DNA of 49,951 nucleotides, taken from assembly GCA_937944055.1 (NCBI GenBank), contig CALDZJ010000030.1, forward strand, positions 1 to 49,951, written 5' to 3'. Under the pieces are notes generated by a model. The model searched no databases, was not told the origin of the DNA, and worked only from the letters and a program-made list of their open reading frames with translations. This DNA comes from an uncultured Verrucomicrobiales bacterium (GTDB taxonomy: Bacteria > Verrucomicrobiota > Verrucomicrobiia > Verrucomicrobiales > Akkermansiaceae). Shown here piece by piece: positions 35,892-44,641 of the stretch (position 1 is the stretch's first letter; each line of letters opens with the position of its first letter). The translations under genes and the position numbers were made by a program.

Positions 35892-36278
35892 TCAGTCGAG
35901 AAGCTTCTCCGGCAGGCCCTCTTCCGGAAACGCGCAGGACCCCTTCGTCACGAGTGACTTGCGATGACGCGCAATCAAGCGATACCCCCACTCGCGCAGT
36001 CTGCTGGGAATGATTTTCAAGATCCACGCGATGACGCGTCCCAGCCCCCCGGCCTCCTCGAAGGCCCCTCCCGCTGCGATGCTTCCTCGGAAAATTTCAC
36101 CCCCACGCAGGAGGGCCATTGAATCTTCCTCCTCAGAAATCCCCCACTCATTCGCCGTCTTTCCTCCCAGCGGGGCAAAGCGGAGACGGTCCCCTGCATC
36201 CAGCCGATTCAGCCAGCGCACACTCCCGCAACAGAGCAGGCACTCACTGTCAAAGAACACGATTATTCCCTCGCTCAC
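35892..36278 (-). CDS. DCC-family thiol-disulfide oxidoreductase-like protein (DUF393)
   Basis: A 128-residue protein of the DCC/DUF393 family, a thioredoxin-fold group named for its DxxCxxC motif. The motif here is FDSECLLC near the N-terminus, with Cys13 and Cys16. FAPLGGKTA and the C-terminal YRLIARHRKSL also fit. I chose the GTG at 36278 because it gives the typical start SEGIIVFFDSECLLC. A longer frame from 36344 would overlap the divergent radC gene. Redox activity is expected by family but unproven. The gap to radC is 46 bp. Confidence 0.82.
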   Translation of the reverse strand: MSEGIIVFFDSECLLCCGSVRWLNRLDAGDRLRFAPLGGKTANEWGISEEEDSMALLRGGEIFRGSIAAGGAFEEAGGLGRVIAWILKIIPSRLREWGYRLIARHRKSLVTKGSCAFPEEGLPEKLLD

Positions 36279-36324
36279 GAGTGAAGCTTGCCAGCTCCCC
36301 ACGAAAAATCGAAGATTCTTTGTG

Positions 36325-37023
36325 ATGGCCGAGCACCAACGCATTCACGATCTCCCCCCAGAGCAAAAACCTCGCGAAAAAATGGCGGCTCTTGGGGCCA
36401 GTGCTCTTTCTAATGAGGAACTTTTAGCGATCTTCCTGCGCACGGGCACCCGGGGATCCAGCGCGATTGAAATCGGCCGCCAACTCTTGCGTAAGCATGG
36501 TGGCTTAGTCCCCTTAGCCCGTCTCGATCTCGCCGAACTCTGCAAAGAGCACGGCCTAGGTCTGGCGAAAGCCTGCCAACTCCAAGCTGCCTTCGAGCTA
36601 GGAACCCGCGCCGCACGCGATGGCTCAAGCGCTGTGATCCTCACGAAAAGCTCCGACATTTACGATTTTTTGGCACCCCAATTAGCCCACCTTGCCTCAG
36701 AAAAACTCTTCGTCCTCAGCCTGCACGGGAATGGGCGCTTGATCAAAATGCGTGAGCTCTCGAGCGGCTCTTCCAATCAAACAGTCGCCTCGGTCTCTGA
36801 AATTCTGGGGCCGGTTCTCATCGACCAAGCTCCGAACTTTATCGTGGCGCATAATCACCCCTCAGGAAATTCTTCACCCAGTGTAAGTGATCAGAGAATC
36901 ACGGCCTCCCTGAAGAAAGCGGCCCTCATTATGGGGCTTAATTTTGTCGATCACCTCATCGTTGGTCGTCCGCACGATGGCACCTCGGGCTACTATTCCT
37001 TTACTGAAGATCACCAAATTTAA
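36325..37023 (+). CDS. radC: RadC-family protein (JAMM metalloprotease-like)
   Basis: A 232-residue RadC/YicR protein. The N-terminal helix-hairpin-helix region includes PREKMAALGASALSNEELLA followed by IFLRTG. The C-terminal MPN/JAMM domain has the metal motif HNHPSGNSSPSVSD at residues 176-189 and a preceding catalytic Glu candidate. Despite the name, a role in DNA repair is disputed; the function is unknown. I chose the ATG at 36325 (MAEHQRIHDLPPEQKPRE matches the family). lpxA starts four bases after its stop, so the two are almost certainly co-transcribed. Confidence 0.93.
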   Translation: MAEHQRIHDLPPEQKPREKMAALGASALSNEELLAIFLRTGTRGSSAIEIGRQLLRKHGGLVPLARLDLAELCKEHGLGLAKACQLQAAFELGTRAARDGSSAVILTKSSDIYDFLAPQLAHLASEKLFVLSLHGNGRLIKMRELSSGSSNQTVASVSEILGPVLIDQAPNFIVAHNHPSGNSSPSVSDQRITASLKKAALIMGLNFVDHLIVGRPHDGTSGYYSFTEDHQI

Positions 37024-37027
37024 TCCC

Positions 37028-37804
37028 ATGCCTCAAATCCACCCACTGGCTCTCGTCTCAGATTCCGCACAGCTCGCTCCAGATGTGGAGGTTGCCCCTT
37101 TCGCAATCATTGAGGACAATGTCACGATCGGTCCGGGCTGCCGGATCGCATCTCAAGCGAAAATTTGCTCGGGAGTCATCATGGGCTCCGATAATATCGT
37201 CCATCATGGCGCGGTGCTTGGTGGAGACCCACAGGATCTTAATTTTGATCCTGCCAGCTCCTCCGGAGTGCTCATCGGAAATGGCAATACCTTCCGTGAG
37301 TATGTCACCATTAATCGCAGCACTCAGGCTGAAAGTCACACCACGATTGGCGACCGTAACTTCCTAATGGCGGTGGCCCATCTCGCTCATGATGTCACGA
37401 TGGGGCATGACAACATCCTCGCGAATAATGTCATGATCGCGGGGCACTGCCAGCTTGGCTCGCACATCTTCCTAGGCGGCGGCAGTGCGATTCACCAATT
37501 CATCCACATCGGGGACTTCGCCATGACACAGGGCAACTGCGGCATGACCCGTGACGTTCCTCCCTACTGCATCGTCCATAAAATTAATGAGCTCTCTGGC
37601 TTAAACGTCATCGGGCTCAAGCGCGCGGGCTTTTCTCCAGAAGAAAGAAAAGAGCTCAAGCGCGCCTACTCCCTCTTATTAAATTCGAAAGCCACGCGAG
37701 CGGACGCCCTGCAAGAAGTCGATCAGCTCAGCTGGGGCCCACTGGCTACCAAATTGATTGAGGCCGTTCGCACTCCCTCCGTGAAGGGCATTCTCACGCG
37801 CTAG
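37028..37804 (+). CDS. lpxA: Acyl-ACP--UDP-N-acetylglucosamine O-acyltransferase
   Basis: A 258-residue left-handed beta-helix enzyme, first in lipid A synthesis, which transfers a 3-hydroxyacyl chain to UDP-GlcNAc. Hexapeptide repeats are visible through most of the protein (for example VEVAPFAIIEDNVTIGPGCR). The catalytic histidine region AVAHLAHDVTMGHDNILANN, GHCQLGSHIFLGGGSAIHQF and the C-terminal helical domain with GLNVIGLKRAGFSPEERKEL are typical. The ATG at 37028 gives MPQIHPLALVSDSAQLA. Its presence implies a lipopolysaccharide-bearing outer membrane. The usual lpxD-fabZ-lpxA-lpxB cluster is not here; radC is upstream. Confidence 0.95.
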   Translation: MPQIHPLALVSDSAQLAPDVEVAPFAIIEDNVTIGPGCRIASQAKICSGVIMGSDNIVHHGAVLGGDPQDLNFDPASSSGVLIGNGNTFREYVTINRSTQAESHTTIGDRNFLMAVAHLAHDVTMGHDNILANNVMIAGHCQLGSHIFLGGGSAIHQFIHIGDFAMTQGNCGMTRDVPPYCIVHKINELSGLNVIGLKRAGFSPEERKELKRAYSLLLNSKATRADALQEVDQLSWGPLATKLIEAVRTPSVKGILTR

Positions 37805-37864
37805 CTCCCTTTTGATTGCATCTTTTTCTAGGGGCTCTAAAAACATGTCTGACAAATCACACGC

Positions 37865-38842
37865 ATGAGCAAAAGAGTCCTACTCACCACCACCTCCTTC
37901 CAAGACACCCCCGGCAGCCATCAAACGCTTCTTGATTCACAAGACTGGGAAATCGTCCGCGCACGTGGCCCCCTCTCTGAAGCGGAAATGCTAGACCTCG
38001 CGGGTGAGTTCGATGCCTTCCTCTGCGGAGATGACGCCATCACGGCTGCCGTCATTGACCGATCACTTCCGCGTCTCCAGATCATTTCTAAGTACGGCAT
38101 CGGTCTGGATAAGATTGAGGTGGACCACGCCACCGCGAAAAAAGTCCCCGTCCTTTTCACCCCCGGGGTGAACCACACGACCGTCGCCGAGCACACCTTT
38201 GGCCTGCTCCTGAGCCTCAGCAAAAAAATCCACTCAAATGCCCTCGCGGTCGAAAATGGCGAGTGGGTCGCGGGTTGGAAAAAACCCGTCGGGAATGAAA
38301 TCATGGGAAAGACCATCGGCATCTTGGGGCTCGGCCGGATCGGGAAAGAAGTCGCGATCCGGGCACGCGCCTTCGGCATGGAAATCATCGCCTTCGACCC
38401 TTACTTTGATGAGGCCTTCGCCGCCCAGCATCAGATCAAGCGCTGCACTGACATGGATGAGGTGCTGCATCACGCAGACGTCGTCTCACTCCACTGCTTT
38501 CTAAATGCCGAGACGGAAGACATGATCAATGCCGCTAAAATCGCTGAAATGCGCGATCAAGTCATCGTCCTAAACTGCGCGCGCGGAGAACTCGTCAACA
38601 GCGAGGCAATCGCTGAAGCTCTCAAGTCTGGCAAGCTCGGTGGATACGGGGCAGATGTTCTAGACGCTGAGCCTCCGGCCCCTGATCACCCCCTCATCGG
38701 CGCTCCAAACTGTATCATCACGAGCCATATCGGCTCACGCACTCATCAATCAGTCCAACGGCAAGCAAACCGCTGCCTCCACAATGCCATCAACTTCTTC
38801 GCCGGTGAAGATGATGTTCTCTGCGCCAACGGCCTCATTTAA
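37865..38842 (+). CDS. D-2-hydroxyacid dehydrogenase (SerA-like)
   Basis: A 325-residue NAD-dependent D-isomer-specific hydroxyacid dehydrogenase. The Rossmann motif is GILGLGRIGKEVAIRARAFG, and catalytic residues lie in NCARGELVN (Arg), DAEPPAPDHPL (Glu) and TSHIGSRT (His). There is no C-terminal ACT domain, unlike full-length SerA. It could be 3-phosphoglycerate dehydrogenase or a keto-acid/2-ketogluconate-type reductase. The next gene, a KDG-type kinase 18 bp downstream, argues for sugar-acid catabolism, but serine synthesis is not excluded. The catalytic Arg, Glu and His are all present. Confidence 0.85.
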   Translation: MSKRVLLTTTSFQDTPGSHQTLLDSQDWEIVRARGPLSEAEMLDLAGEFDAFLCGDDAITAAVIDRSLPRLQIISKYGIGLDKIEVDHATAKKVPVLFTPGVNHTTVAEHTFGLLLSLSKKIHSNALAVENGEWVAGWKKPVGNEIMGKTIGILGLGRIGKEVAIRARAFGMEIIAFDPYFDEAFAAQHQIKRCTDMDEVLHHADVVSLHCFLNAETEDMINAAKIAEMRDQVIVLNCARGELVNSEAIAEALKSGKLGGYGADVLDAEPPAPDHPLIGAPNCIITSHIGSRTHQSVQRQANRCLHNAINFFAGEDDVLCANGLI

Positions 38843-38860
38843 CCTCTTCATTTCACTCCT

Positions 38861-39961
38861 ATGAGTCTCGATATCAAACCTGCCTCCGCCTGCGCCTACG
38901 ACATCATCTCGATGGGCGAAATTATGCTCCGTCTCGATCCCGGCGATGGCCGAGTCCGCACAACTCGCCAATTCCAAGCTTGGGAAGGCGGCGGGGAATA
39001 CAATGTGGCCCGTGGTCTGCGCCGCTGCTTTGGAAAACGGGCCGCCGTGCTCACGGGCTTCGTCGATAACGAAGTGGGCCGCCTGCTCGAAGACCTCGTG
39101 ATGCAGGGCGGAGTCGATCCCCAATTCATCAAGTGGACGGACTTTGATGGCCTCGGCGTAGCGGCTCGGAATGGGCTAAACTTCACCGAGCGGGGCTTCG
39201 GCCTGCGGGCGGCAAAAGGGACTTCTGACCGTGGTCACACCGCAGCCAGTCAGCTGAAATTTGAGGACTTCGACTTTGAACACATTTTTGGCAGCTTAGG
39301 CGTCCGCTGGTTCCACACTGGAGGGATCTTTGCCGCTCTCTCAGAGGGGAACGCTCAGCTCACCATCGAGGCCTGTAAAATCGCCAAAAAATATGGCACA
39401 ATCGTATCCTACGATCTGAACTACCGGCCCTCCCTTTGGAAGTCGATCGGTGGGCAGGAAAAGTGCCAAGAAGTGAACCGCGAGATCGCAAAATACGTGG
39501 ATGTCATGATTGGGAATGAGGAAGACTTCACAGCCTGTCTTGGCTTCCAAGTGGAGGGTGTCGATGAGGAAAATATTACCGGAATTGATGTCTCAAATTT
39601 CAAGAAAATGATCGAGAAAGCGGTCGAGACTTTTCCAAATTTCAAGGCAACTGCCACCACCCTGCGCGAGGTTCATACCGCCTCGGATAATGACTGGGCT
39701 GCCTTGGCTTGGCATGAGGGTCAATTTCATCATTCGGTGAACCGTGAGCACCTTGAAATCTTCGACCGAGTCGGGGGAGGTGACTCCTTCGCCTCCGGCC
39801 TCATTTACGGGTTTTTAGAGTTTAATGACGCCGCGCAAGCGGTCGAGTGGGGCGCAGCACATGGGGCCCTGGCCATGACCACTCCCGGCGACACCACGAT
39901 GGTCACGCGGGATGAAGTGGCGAAACTCGTCGGCGGAGGATCGGCCCGCGTCGATCGCTAA
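38861..39961 (+). CDS. PfkB-family sugar kinase, 2-keto-3-deoxygluconate kinase type
   Basis: A 366-residue ribokinase-fold kinase. The N-terminal substrate region is ISMGEIMLRLDPGDGRVR followed by WEGGGEYNVARGLRRC. Phosphate- and ATP-binding residues lie in VGGGDSFASGLIYGFLEF, with the catalytic Asp of GGGDS intact. SYDLNYRPSLWKS and the GNEEDF region match KDG kinases (KdgK) from Bacteroidetes and Verrucomicrobiota, which run about 340-370 residues. The product would be KDPG for the Entner-Doudoroff route. It follows the hydroxyacid dehydrogenase by 18 bp. The SDR at 10.3 kb and this pair could belong to one uronate route, which is inference. Confidence 0.82.
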   Translation: MSLDIKPASACAYDIISMGEIMLRLDPGDGRVRTTRQFQAWEGGGEYNVARGLRRCFGKRAAVLTGFVDNEVGRLLEDLVMQGGVDPQFIKWTDFDGLGVAARNGLNFTERGFGLRAAKGTSDRGHTAASQLKFEDFDFEHIFGSLGVRWFHTGGIFAALSEGNAQLTIEACKIAKKYGTIVSYDLNYRPSLWKSIGGQEKCQEVNREIAKYVDVMIGNEEDFTACLGFQVEGVDEENITGIDVSNFKKMIEKAVETFPNFKATATTLREVHTASDNDWAALAWHEGQFHHSVNREHLEIFDRVGGGDSFASGLIYGFLEFNDAAQAVEWGAAHGALAMTTPGDTTMVTRDEVAKLVGGGSARVDR

Positions 39962-39995
39962 AGAAATGCTCCCCCCCTTCTCCTCGCACTTCAGA

Positions 39996-40766
39996 ATGTC
40001 ACGACTCTCCCCACTTTTTTTTCTCGTTTCGCTGCTCCTGCTCTCTTGCTCCGGCCCGGGCGGACCGCGGGACTTCCGGACTTCTTTTTCGGCCCCTCAA
40101 CTGCCGCCACCGGGGGGCTCTCCAAACATTTTTAAAAGCTATTCGGCGGAGGGCGATGCCGTGATGATGGATGGGTGGGCCCGTGACTTTGATCTATCAG
40201 GAGTCTCTTTCAATGAGCGAATGACTTTGACCCTCGTCACGAAGCGCCACGTCGTAATGGCCAAGCACTACCCTCGCAAGCCCGGCTCTCCCGTCATTTT
40301 TCATGACCGCAATGGCCGGCGCTTAGTGCGGATCATCCTGAAAGTCCGGCCCGTCTTCGGAGATGTCTCCGTGGGCTTGCTCGATCATGAGGTCCCAGCG
40401 GGCTATCACATTTACGCCCTTCCGACCCCGAGGGAAGATTACACGCAGCTCGTGGGAGAAACCGCAGTCTTAACGGATCAAAACCGGCGGCTCTTTTTTC
40501 ATGAAATCAGGCTCGTCACTCCGACCTTCATCTCCTTCCGCTGGCCGAAAGAAAGCGCGCATGGCTGGGGGAAAAAACTGATCGGTGGCGATAGCGGAAA
40601 CCCCTCTTTTCTCATCTCAGGAAAGGAGCTCGTCTTGATTGAGACTCACAGCACTGGCGGCGGCGGAGCCGGTCCCTTTTATGGGAACCCGCAGCTCCAA
40701 AAACGCCTGCAAGAGGAAATCACGCGCCTTGCTCCCGGCTATCGCTTCCGGACAAAGGATCTTTAA
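39996..40766 (+). CDS. Lipoprotein with trypsin-like serine protease triad
   Basis: A 256-residue lipoprotein. The signal peptide ends in the lipobox LLLLSC (lipidated Cys18). The body resembles a trypsin/chymotrypsin fold: LVTKRHVVMAKHY carries a His91 in the position of the TAAHC histidine, GDVSVGLLDHEVP supplies Asp123, and GGDSGNPSFLISGKELVLIE carries Ser200 in the classic GDSGxP motif. The spacing is plausible for a short bacterial S1-like protein, although I have no alignment. The ATG at 39996 is preferred for the lipobox; an ATG at 39966 would add ten residues. It follows the kinase gene by 34 bp. Substrate and location of the catalytic domain are unknown. Confidence 0.6.
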   Translation: MSRLSPLFFLVSLLLLSCSGPGGPRDFRTSFSAPQLPPPGGSPNIFKSYSAEGDAVMMDGWARDFDLSGVSFNERMTLTLVTKRHVVMAKHYPRKPGSPVIFHDRNGRRLVRIILKVRPVFGDVSVGLLDHEVPAGYHIYALPTPREDYTQLVGETAVLTDQNRRLFFHEIRLVTPTFISFRWPKESAHGWGKKLIGGDSGNPSFLISGKELVLIETHSTGGGGAGPFYGNPQLQKRLQEEITRLAPGYRFRTKDL

Positions 40767-40780
40767 ATTAAAAAAACGCG

Positions 40781-43357
40781 CTACTTCACGCCCATCTCGC
40801 CGAGGCGATTATTGGCACTATGATAGCCTTGGCGGATTTCTAATTGATCGCCCTCATCCCTTGCGAGTTCTTGCCATAAAATTTTGGCTTCCTCTAAATA
40901 CTTCACGGCGAGCTCTCGCTTATTCCGGAGGTCTGCGGAGTAGCCTAAATCTGTGCAGAGATAGGCGAGGGATTTACGCACTTCTGAGGGGTGAGGGCGC
41001 GTCATCTCACTTGCTAAAAGGGCTCTTAATTCACCTCGGGCCACTTCTCCCATCTCCAGTTCTGATTCACTCTGCCCTTGCAGGCCCATGAGGCCAGCGA
41101 GCTGCCACTTCAGGGAGGCAAGAAGGTAGCGCCCGCTCCAATGCTTGGGCTGATTTGCCAAGCCTGCTTCTAAGTTTTTGATGCTTTTGCTCAAGAGTGC
41201 CTGAGCCTCCTTCGGCTTACCCTCATCGCGAAGTGCAGTGGCGATGATCCCTTGCTGAGAGGCTAGATCAACTGCTAGGCGAAAATCATCCGGGAGTTTT
41301 CCTGCCAGTGAACGGAGTTTAGCCACCCCCTCGCGCGCCAGTGCTTCCGCGCCGAAGGTGTCTCCCTGCTGCCACTTTGAGACGGCGCGGGCTGCGGTCG
41401 CTGAGGCGATCTGGTATTCTAACTCCGGCGAGGGATTTTTTTGCTTCTTAGCCAAGGCGCTGAAACTTGCGGCGGCATCTGCTCGGAGTTTGGCGGCGTT
41501 TTCAAAGGCACCTTCACCCTCCGCGGCGCTTGCGGCAGAGAGGTAGCGCCTCCCTACTAAAAGGGCCGCCGTGGGGTTCTCCGGATGCAGTTCTGCGAGC
41601 TCTTGATAGGATTTTAAGCTGGCCAGAAAGTCGAGTTCGGCTCGTGAAGTATCCCCTTTGGCCATCCACATCCGCCCCCGCGCCAGCTCGATCGCGGCCT
41701 TGGCTCGGAGGGCTCGTGACTCGTCATTGACCCAGACACGCTGAGCGATTAGCTCCGTCGGGTCGATGAGAGGGTCGAGATTTTTAGGGTCAAGCTTCGA
41801 GCTCACAAGGAGTAACCTCATGCGGGCCCGTGCGAGGTAGTCTTCAGTTAAGTCCCCCTGCTCAACTGCCTCGTTGAGCAATAATTTACCGAGACGCAGA
41901 TCCCCCCGAGCAAGGGCCAGCTCGGCCTTTCTTAAACGGAGTAAAGCGGCGTGCTTGGCCAGCTCGGGGCGCTCCGCTAAGCCCTGCAGTTGTTCATCGA
42001 TTTTTTCGGTGAGGTAGGTGAGGCGTTCGGCCCGCCCTTCTAGAACGGGTAGGTTATCGATCCCCTCCTCGAGCAGCCAGTTAAAGAGCGTGTCATTGGT
42101 TTGCTGCACGGAGGTCAGCTGGATTGCTGCTTTTCCTTGCTCGTTTTTTAAAGCGATCTGAGATTCATCACGTTTGTTGAGCGCTTTCTCCTCGCTGGCG
42201 AGGGAAGCATCTCGCTGTTGCTTTAAAGCGCGCATCGAGGCTTCTGTTTCCGCTTGATACTCCGCCAAGGCTGCTTGAGCTTTTCTGGCCTCCCCCACGC
42301 GGGTGTTTTGAGTCAGCGCCCAGGCAGCGCCGAGGCCCAGCGCGATGAGGGAAGCCACCGCAAAGAGAGCGGTCATGACTCCCTTCTTGCGCAGAGCGGA
42401 TTTTTCACTCGCCACTAAGCGGCGCTTTTCTGCTTCAGTCGCCAATTCGCCTTCAAGGCGGTCAAAATAGCGAGTGACTTCGCGCATGTTGCCGGGGCGG
42501 CCCATCGGATCCAGCGAGAGGCAGAAATTAACGATCTCACGTCGCCGAGCCTCGCGCTCATCCTTCGGCTCGGTCGGCCAGCTGAACGTCGCATCTCCTT
42601 CCAAGCCCTCTGCGATCCCTTGGTAATCTGCCTCGATGCCAAAGCGTTGCTGGGTGCCTGGGGCTGGGCTAACGCCTTCAAAGACCTCATGGCAGCGCGG
42701 AAACACTCCCGTGAGAAGGCGATAAGCCAAAACTCCAAAGGCATAGACATCCCAGCGGTATCCTGCTTCCTCGAGGTATCCTTCAGGGTAGCGCAGCTGC
42801 TCCGGCGGAGCGTAAAGGAGGGCGTCACTATAAGTCATGCGGTGGACTCCGGGCATGAAGCCACTGGCATAATCTGCGAACAAGGGTTCTCCCTCATTCT
42901 CAAAAAAGATATTCCCGGGCTTCAAGTTCCCATGAGCGACCTTGGAGGTGTGCAAGGCGGCCAGTCGACTCGCGAGGCGAAGAATCAAAGGCCATGATTG
43001 ATCATTCGATTGATACTTCTCAAAAAATGTTTGTAGCGTGCGCGGGCGGTATTGTTCAAATCCCTCGAGCGCTTCCCCTTCATTCACGGCTTCACGATCC
43101 GCCATGAGAGGCATCACGATGCAGCTGGGCCGGGCCTCCAGAGTCTGTGCCAGGACCGGCACCGCGACATTGCGGAATCCCCCCTCCATGACACGGCTCA
43201 CGCGGCTTGCTAGGAGTGAGCTATTGGATGAGAGGACCTCAAAGGCCTTGATGGCACAGCGTGATCCATCTTCACGCTCTGCTTCATAGACCGTGCCAGA
43301 TGCACCAGTGCCAATTTCAGCGAGGATCTTGTATCCTTGGATATTAGGGGGTTCCAT
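40781..43357 (-). CDS. Membrane kinase-like TPR protein, probable pseudokinase
   Basis: An 858-residue protein with an N-terminal Hanks-type kinase domain, one membrane helix (residues 327-348, MTALFAVASLIALGLGAAWA) and a long helical/TPR-like C-terminal domain of about 500 residues. The glycine loop is IGTGASGTVYEA and the lysine of AIKAFE is present. The catalytic loop reads HGNLKPGN (142-149), so the catalytic Asp is replaced by Asn144. The metal Asp in ADYASG (Asp162, in place of DFG) is kept, and APPEQLR replaces APE. This is a likely pseudokinase or a very weak kinase. It is convergent with the lipoprotein gene and lies downstream of rex on the same strand. Confidence 0.85.
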   Translation of the reverse strand: MEPPNIQGYKILAEIGTGASGTVYEAEREDGSRCAIKAFEVLSSNSSLLASRVSRVMEGGFRNVAVPVLAQTLEARPSCIVMPLMADREAVNEGEALEGFEQYRPRTLQTFFEKYQSNDQSWPLILRLASRLAALHTSKVAHGNLKPGNIFFENEGEPLFADYASGFMPGVHRMTYSDALLYAPPEQLRYPEGYLEEAGYRWDVYAFGVLAYRLLTGVFPRCHEVFEGVSPAPGTQQRFGIEADYQGIAEGLEGDATFSWPTEPKDEREARRREIVNFCLSLDPMGRPGNMREVTRYFDRLEGELATEAEKRRLVASEKSALRKKGVMTALFAVASLIALGLGAAWALTQNTRVGEARKAQAALAEYQAETEASMRALKQQRDASLASEEKALNKRDESQIALKNEQGKAAIQLTSVQQTNDTLFNWLLEEGIDNLPVLEGRAERLTYLTEKIDEQLQGLAERPELAKHAALLRLRKAELALARGDLRLGKLLLNEAVEQGDLTEDYLARARMRLLLVSSKLDPKNLDPLIDPTELIAQRVWVNDESRALRAKAAIELARGRMWMAKGDTSRAELDFLASLKSYQELAELHPENPTAALLVGRRYLSAASAAEGEGAFENAAKLRADAAASFSALAKKQKNPSPELEYQIASATAARAVSKWQQGDTFGAEALAREGVAKLRSLAGKLPDDFRLAVDLASQQGIIATALRDEGKPKEAQALLSKSIKNLEAGLANQPKHWSGRYLLASLKWQLAGLMGLQGQSESELEMGEVARGELRALLASEMTRPHPSEVRKSLAYLCTDLGYSADLRNKRELAVKYLEEAKILWQELARDEGDQLEIRQGYHSANNRLGEMGVK

Positions 43358-43529
43358 AAGTTACGAAAGTTGAGAAATCCACAAAAACGGGCAAAAGTCC
43401 AGCCTTCGAAGCTTGAGATTTTCGCCCAAGGCATTCCTTTCCGTGAGATTTCACCACGCGGGCCTCCCCGTCATCTGGGTTTCAAAAGCACACCTTCGGC
43501 GTGATCAAGGACCAAGCGCCCAGCCCCCT

Positions 43530-44195
43530 TTAGGAGCTCACATCGGCATCTGTCTCGAGCGGACAGGGCTTTTCCTGTTTGATAAAGAAACTCACTTGTT
43601 CTAGTTCCAGAGCGAGGTCGACGCTATTCACGGTGACGGATTCAGGCACTTGCAGAACGGTGGGCGAGAAGTTCAAAATCCCCTGCACCCCTGCTTCAAC
43701 GAGCTCATTGGCGACTTCTTGAGCATGTTCTGCAGGAACGGAGAGAACGGCCAATCTCACCTGATTCTGCGCAATGTAAGCGGGCATTTCAGAGACGTGC
43801 CGGACCGTGACATCAATCCCTCTCAGGACGACTGCTTCAGGGACCGCATCGAAGGCAGAAACCACCTCAAAGCCCTCTTTTTGGAAGCCGTCATAACGTA
43901 AGAGCGCAGCCCCTAAGTTACCCACTCCGACGAGAATCACGGGTTGGAGATGCTCCCGCCCGAGCACCTCTCGGATCGCATCAGAGAGCTCGGCAATCGG
44001 GTAGCCCAGCCCGCGCGTCCCAAAAGTCCCCAAATAGCCAAGATCACGACGCAGCTGTGCGGCATTTACCCCAGCAGCTTTTGCTAAAGTGGATGAACTG
44101 ACGGTTTCCATCTGATTCTCATCAAGCCGCTTCAGGCAGCGATGGTAAATTGAAAGGCGGTAAATCGTCTTTCCTGGAATAAGGGGCTTTTCCAT
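43530..44195 (-). CDS. rex: Rex, redox-sensing transcriptional repressor
   Basis: A 221-residue Rex-family regulator. It has an N-terminal winged helix-turn-helix (TLAKAAGVNAAQLRRDLGYL followed by GTFGTRG), then a Rossmann domain with the NADH-binding GVGNLGAALL (residues 90-99) and a C-terminal domain-swap helix. Rex binds its operator when NADH is low and releases it when NADH is high. The start MEKPLIPGKTIYRLSIY at 44195 matches the family, so I reject the longer frame from 44237. Its probable target, an operator upstream of nuoG, lies about 0.45 kb away. tRNA-Tyr and a terminator separate rex from the nuo operon. Confidence 0.95.
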   Translation of the reverse strand: MEKPLIPGKTIYRLSIYHRCLKRLDENQMETVSSSTLAKAAGVNAAQLRRDLGYLGTFGTRGLGYPIAELSDAIREVLGREHLQPVILVGVGNLGAALLRYDGFQKEGFEVVSAFDAVPEAVVLRGIDVTVRHVSEMPAYIAQNQVRLAVLSVPAEHAQEVANELVEAGVQGILNFSPTVLQVPESVTVNSVDLALELEQVSFFIKQEKPCPLETDADVSS

Positions 44196-44280
44196 AGTCC
44201 TAAAAATCACCTTCATGCCTAAAAAGTCAAGAAACACTCTATTTCAAACCTTCTCTTACTTTCCGGTGGAGAGGGCCTAA

Positions 44281-44312
44281 AAAAAGCCCACACATCTCTG
44301 TGAGGGCTTTTT
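44281..44312 (-). terminator. Rho-independent terminator between tRNA-Tyr and rex
   Basis: AAAAAGCCCACACA and TGTGAGGGCTTTTT form a 14-bp stem with one mismatch and the loop TCTC, ending in T-runs on both strands. It lies 7 bp beyond the tRNA-Tyr 3' end. Confidence 0.88.
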
Positions 44313-44319
44313 AGAAAGC

Positions 44320-44405
44320 TGGTGGGCAGAGAAGGATTCGAACCTTCGTACACTTACGTGAGCAGATTTACAGTCTGCCGCCTTTAACCACTCGGCCATC
44401 TACCC
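44320..44405 (-). tRNA. tRNA-Tyr (GTA)
   Basis: A type II tRNA with a long variable arm on the minus strand. The acceptor stem is GGGTAGA/TCTGCCC with one T-G pair, the anticodon stem is GCAGA/TCTGC with loop CTGTAAA (anticodon GTA), and the T-arm is AAGGTTCGAATCCTT. A 3' CCA is encoded. Confidence 0.95.
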
Positions 44406-44641
44406 ATATTAGGCTCCGATTGCTCGGAAGATTTTTCGTGGGCCAACGCGCCTTGCAGCGCGTCGACGGCGGGGATTTATGAACCGGAGCGCCTTCGCGC
44501 AAGAAGAAAGTGATTCTTTTGTGATCAATTTTCAGAATGCTTGCCGATGAGGGAATTGCCCCCCCTCTCTCGGGAGGTCGATTGTATTCTGAGTCGAGGT
44601 CCCTAAGCGCTAGAGAATCAACACTCTCATCTTCTCGGGCG

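Noticed and set aside
43413-43604. 63-codon plus-strand frame in the kinase-rex spacer
   Set aside because: No recognisable features, overlaps the 3' end of rex on the other strand, no ribosome-binding site.
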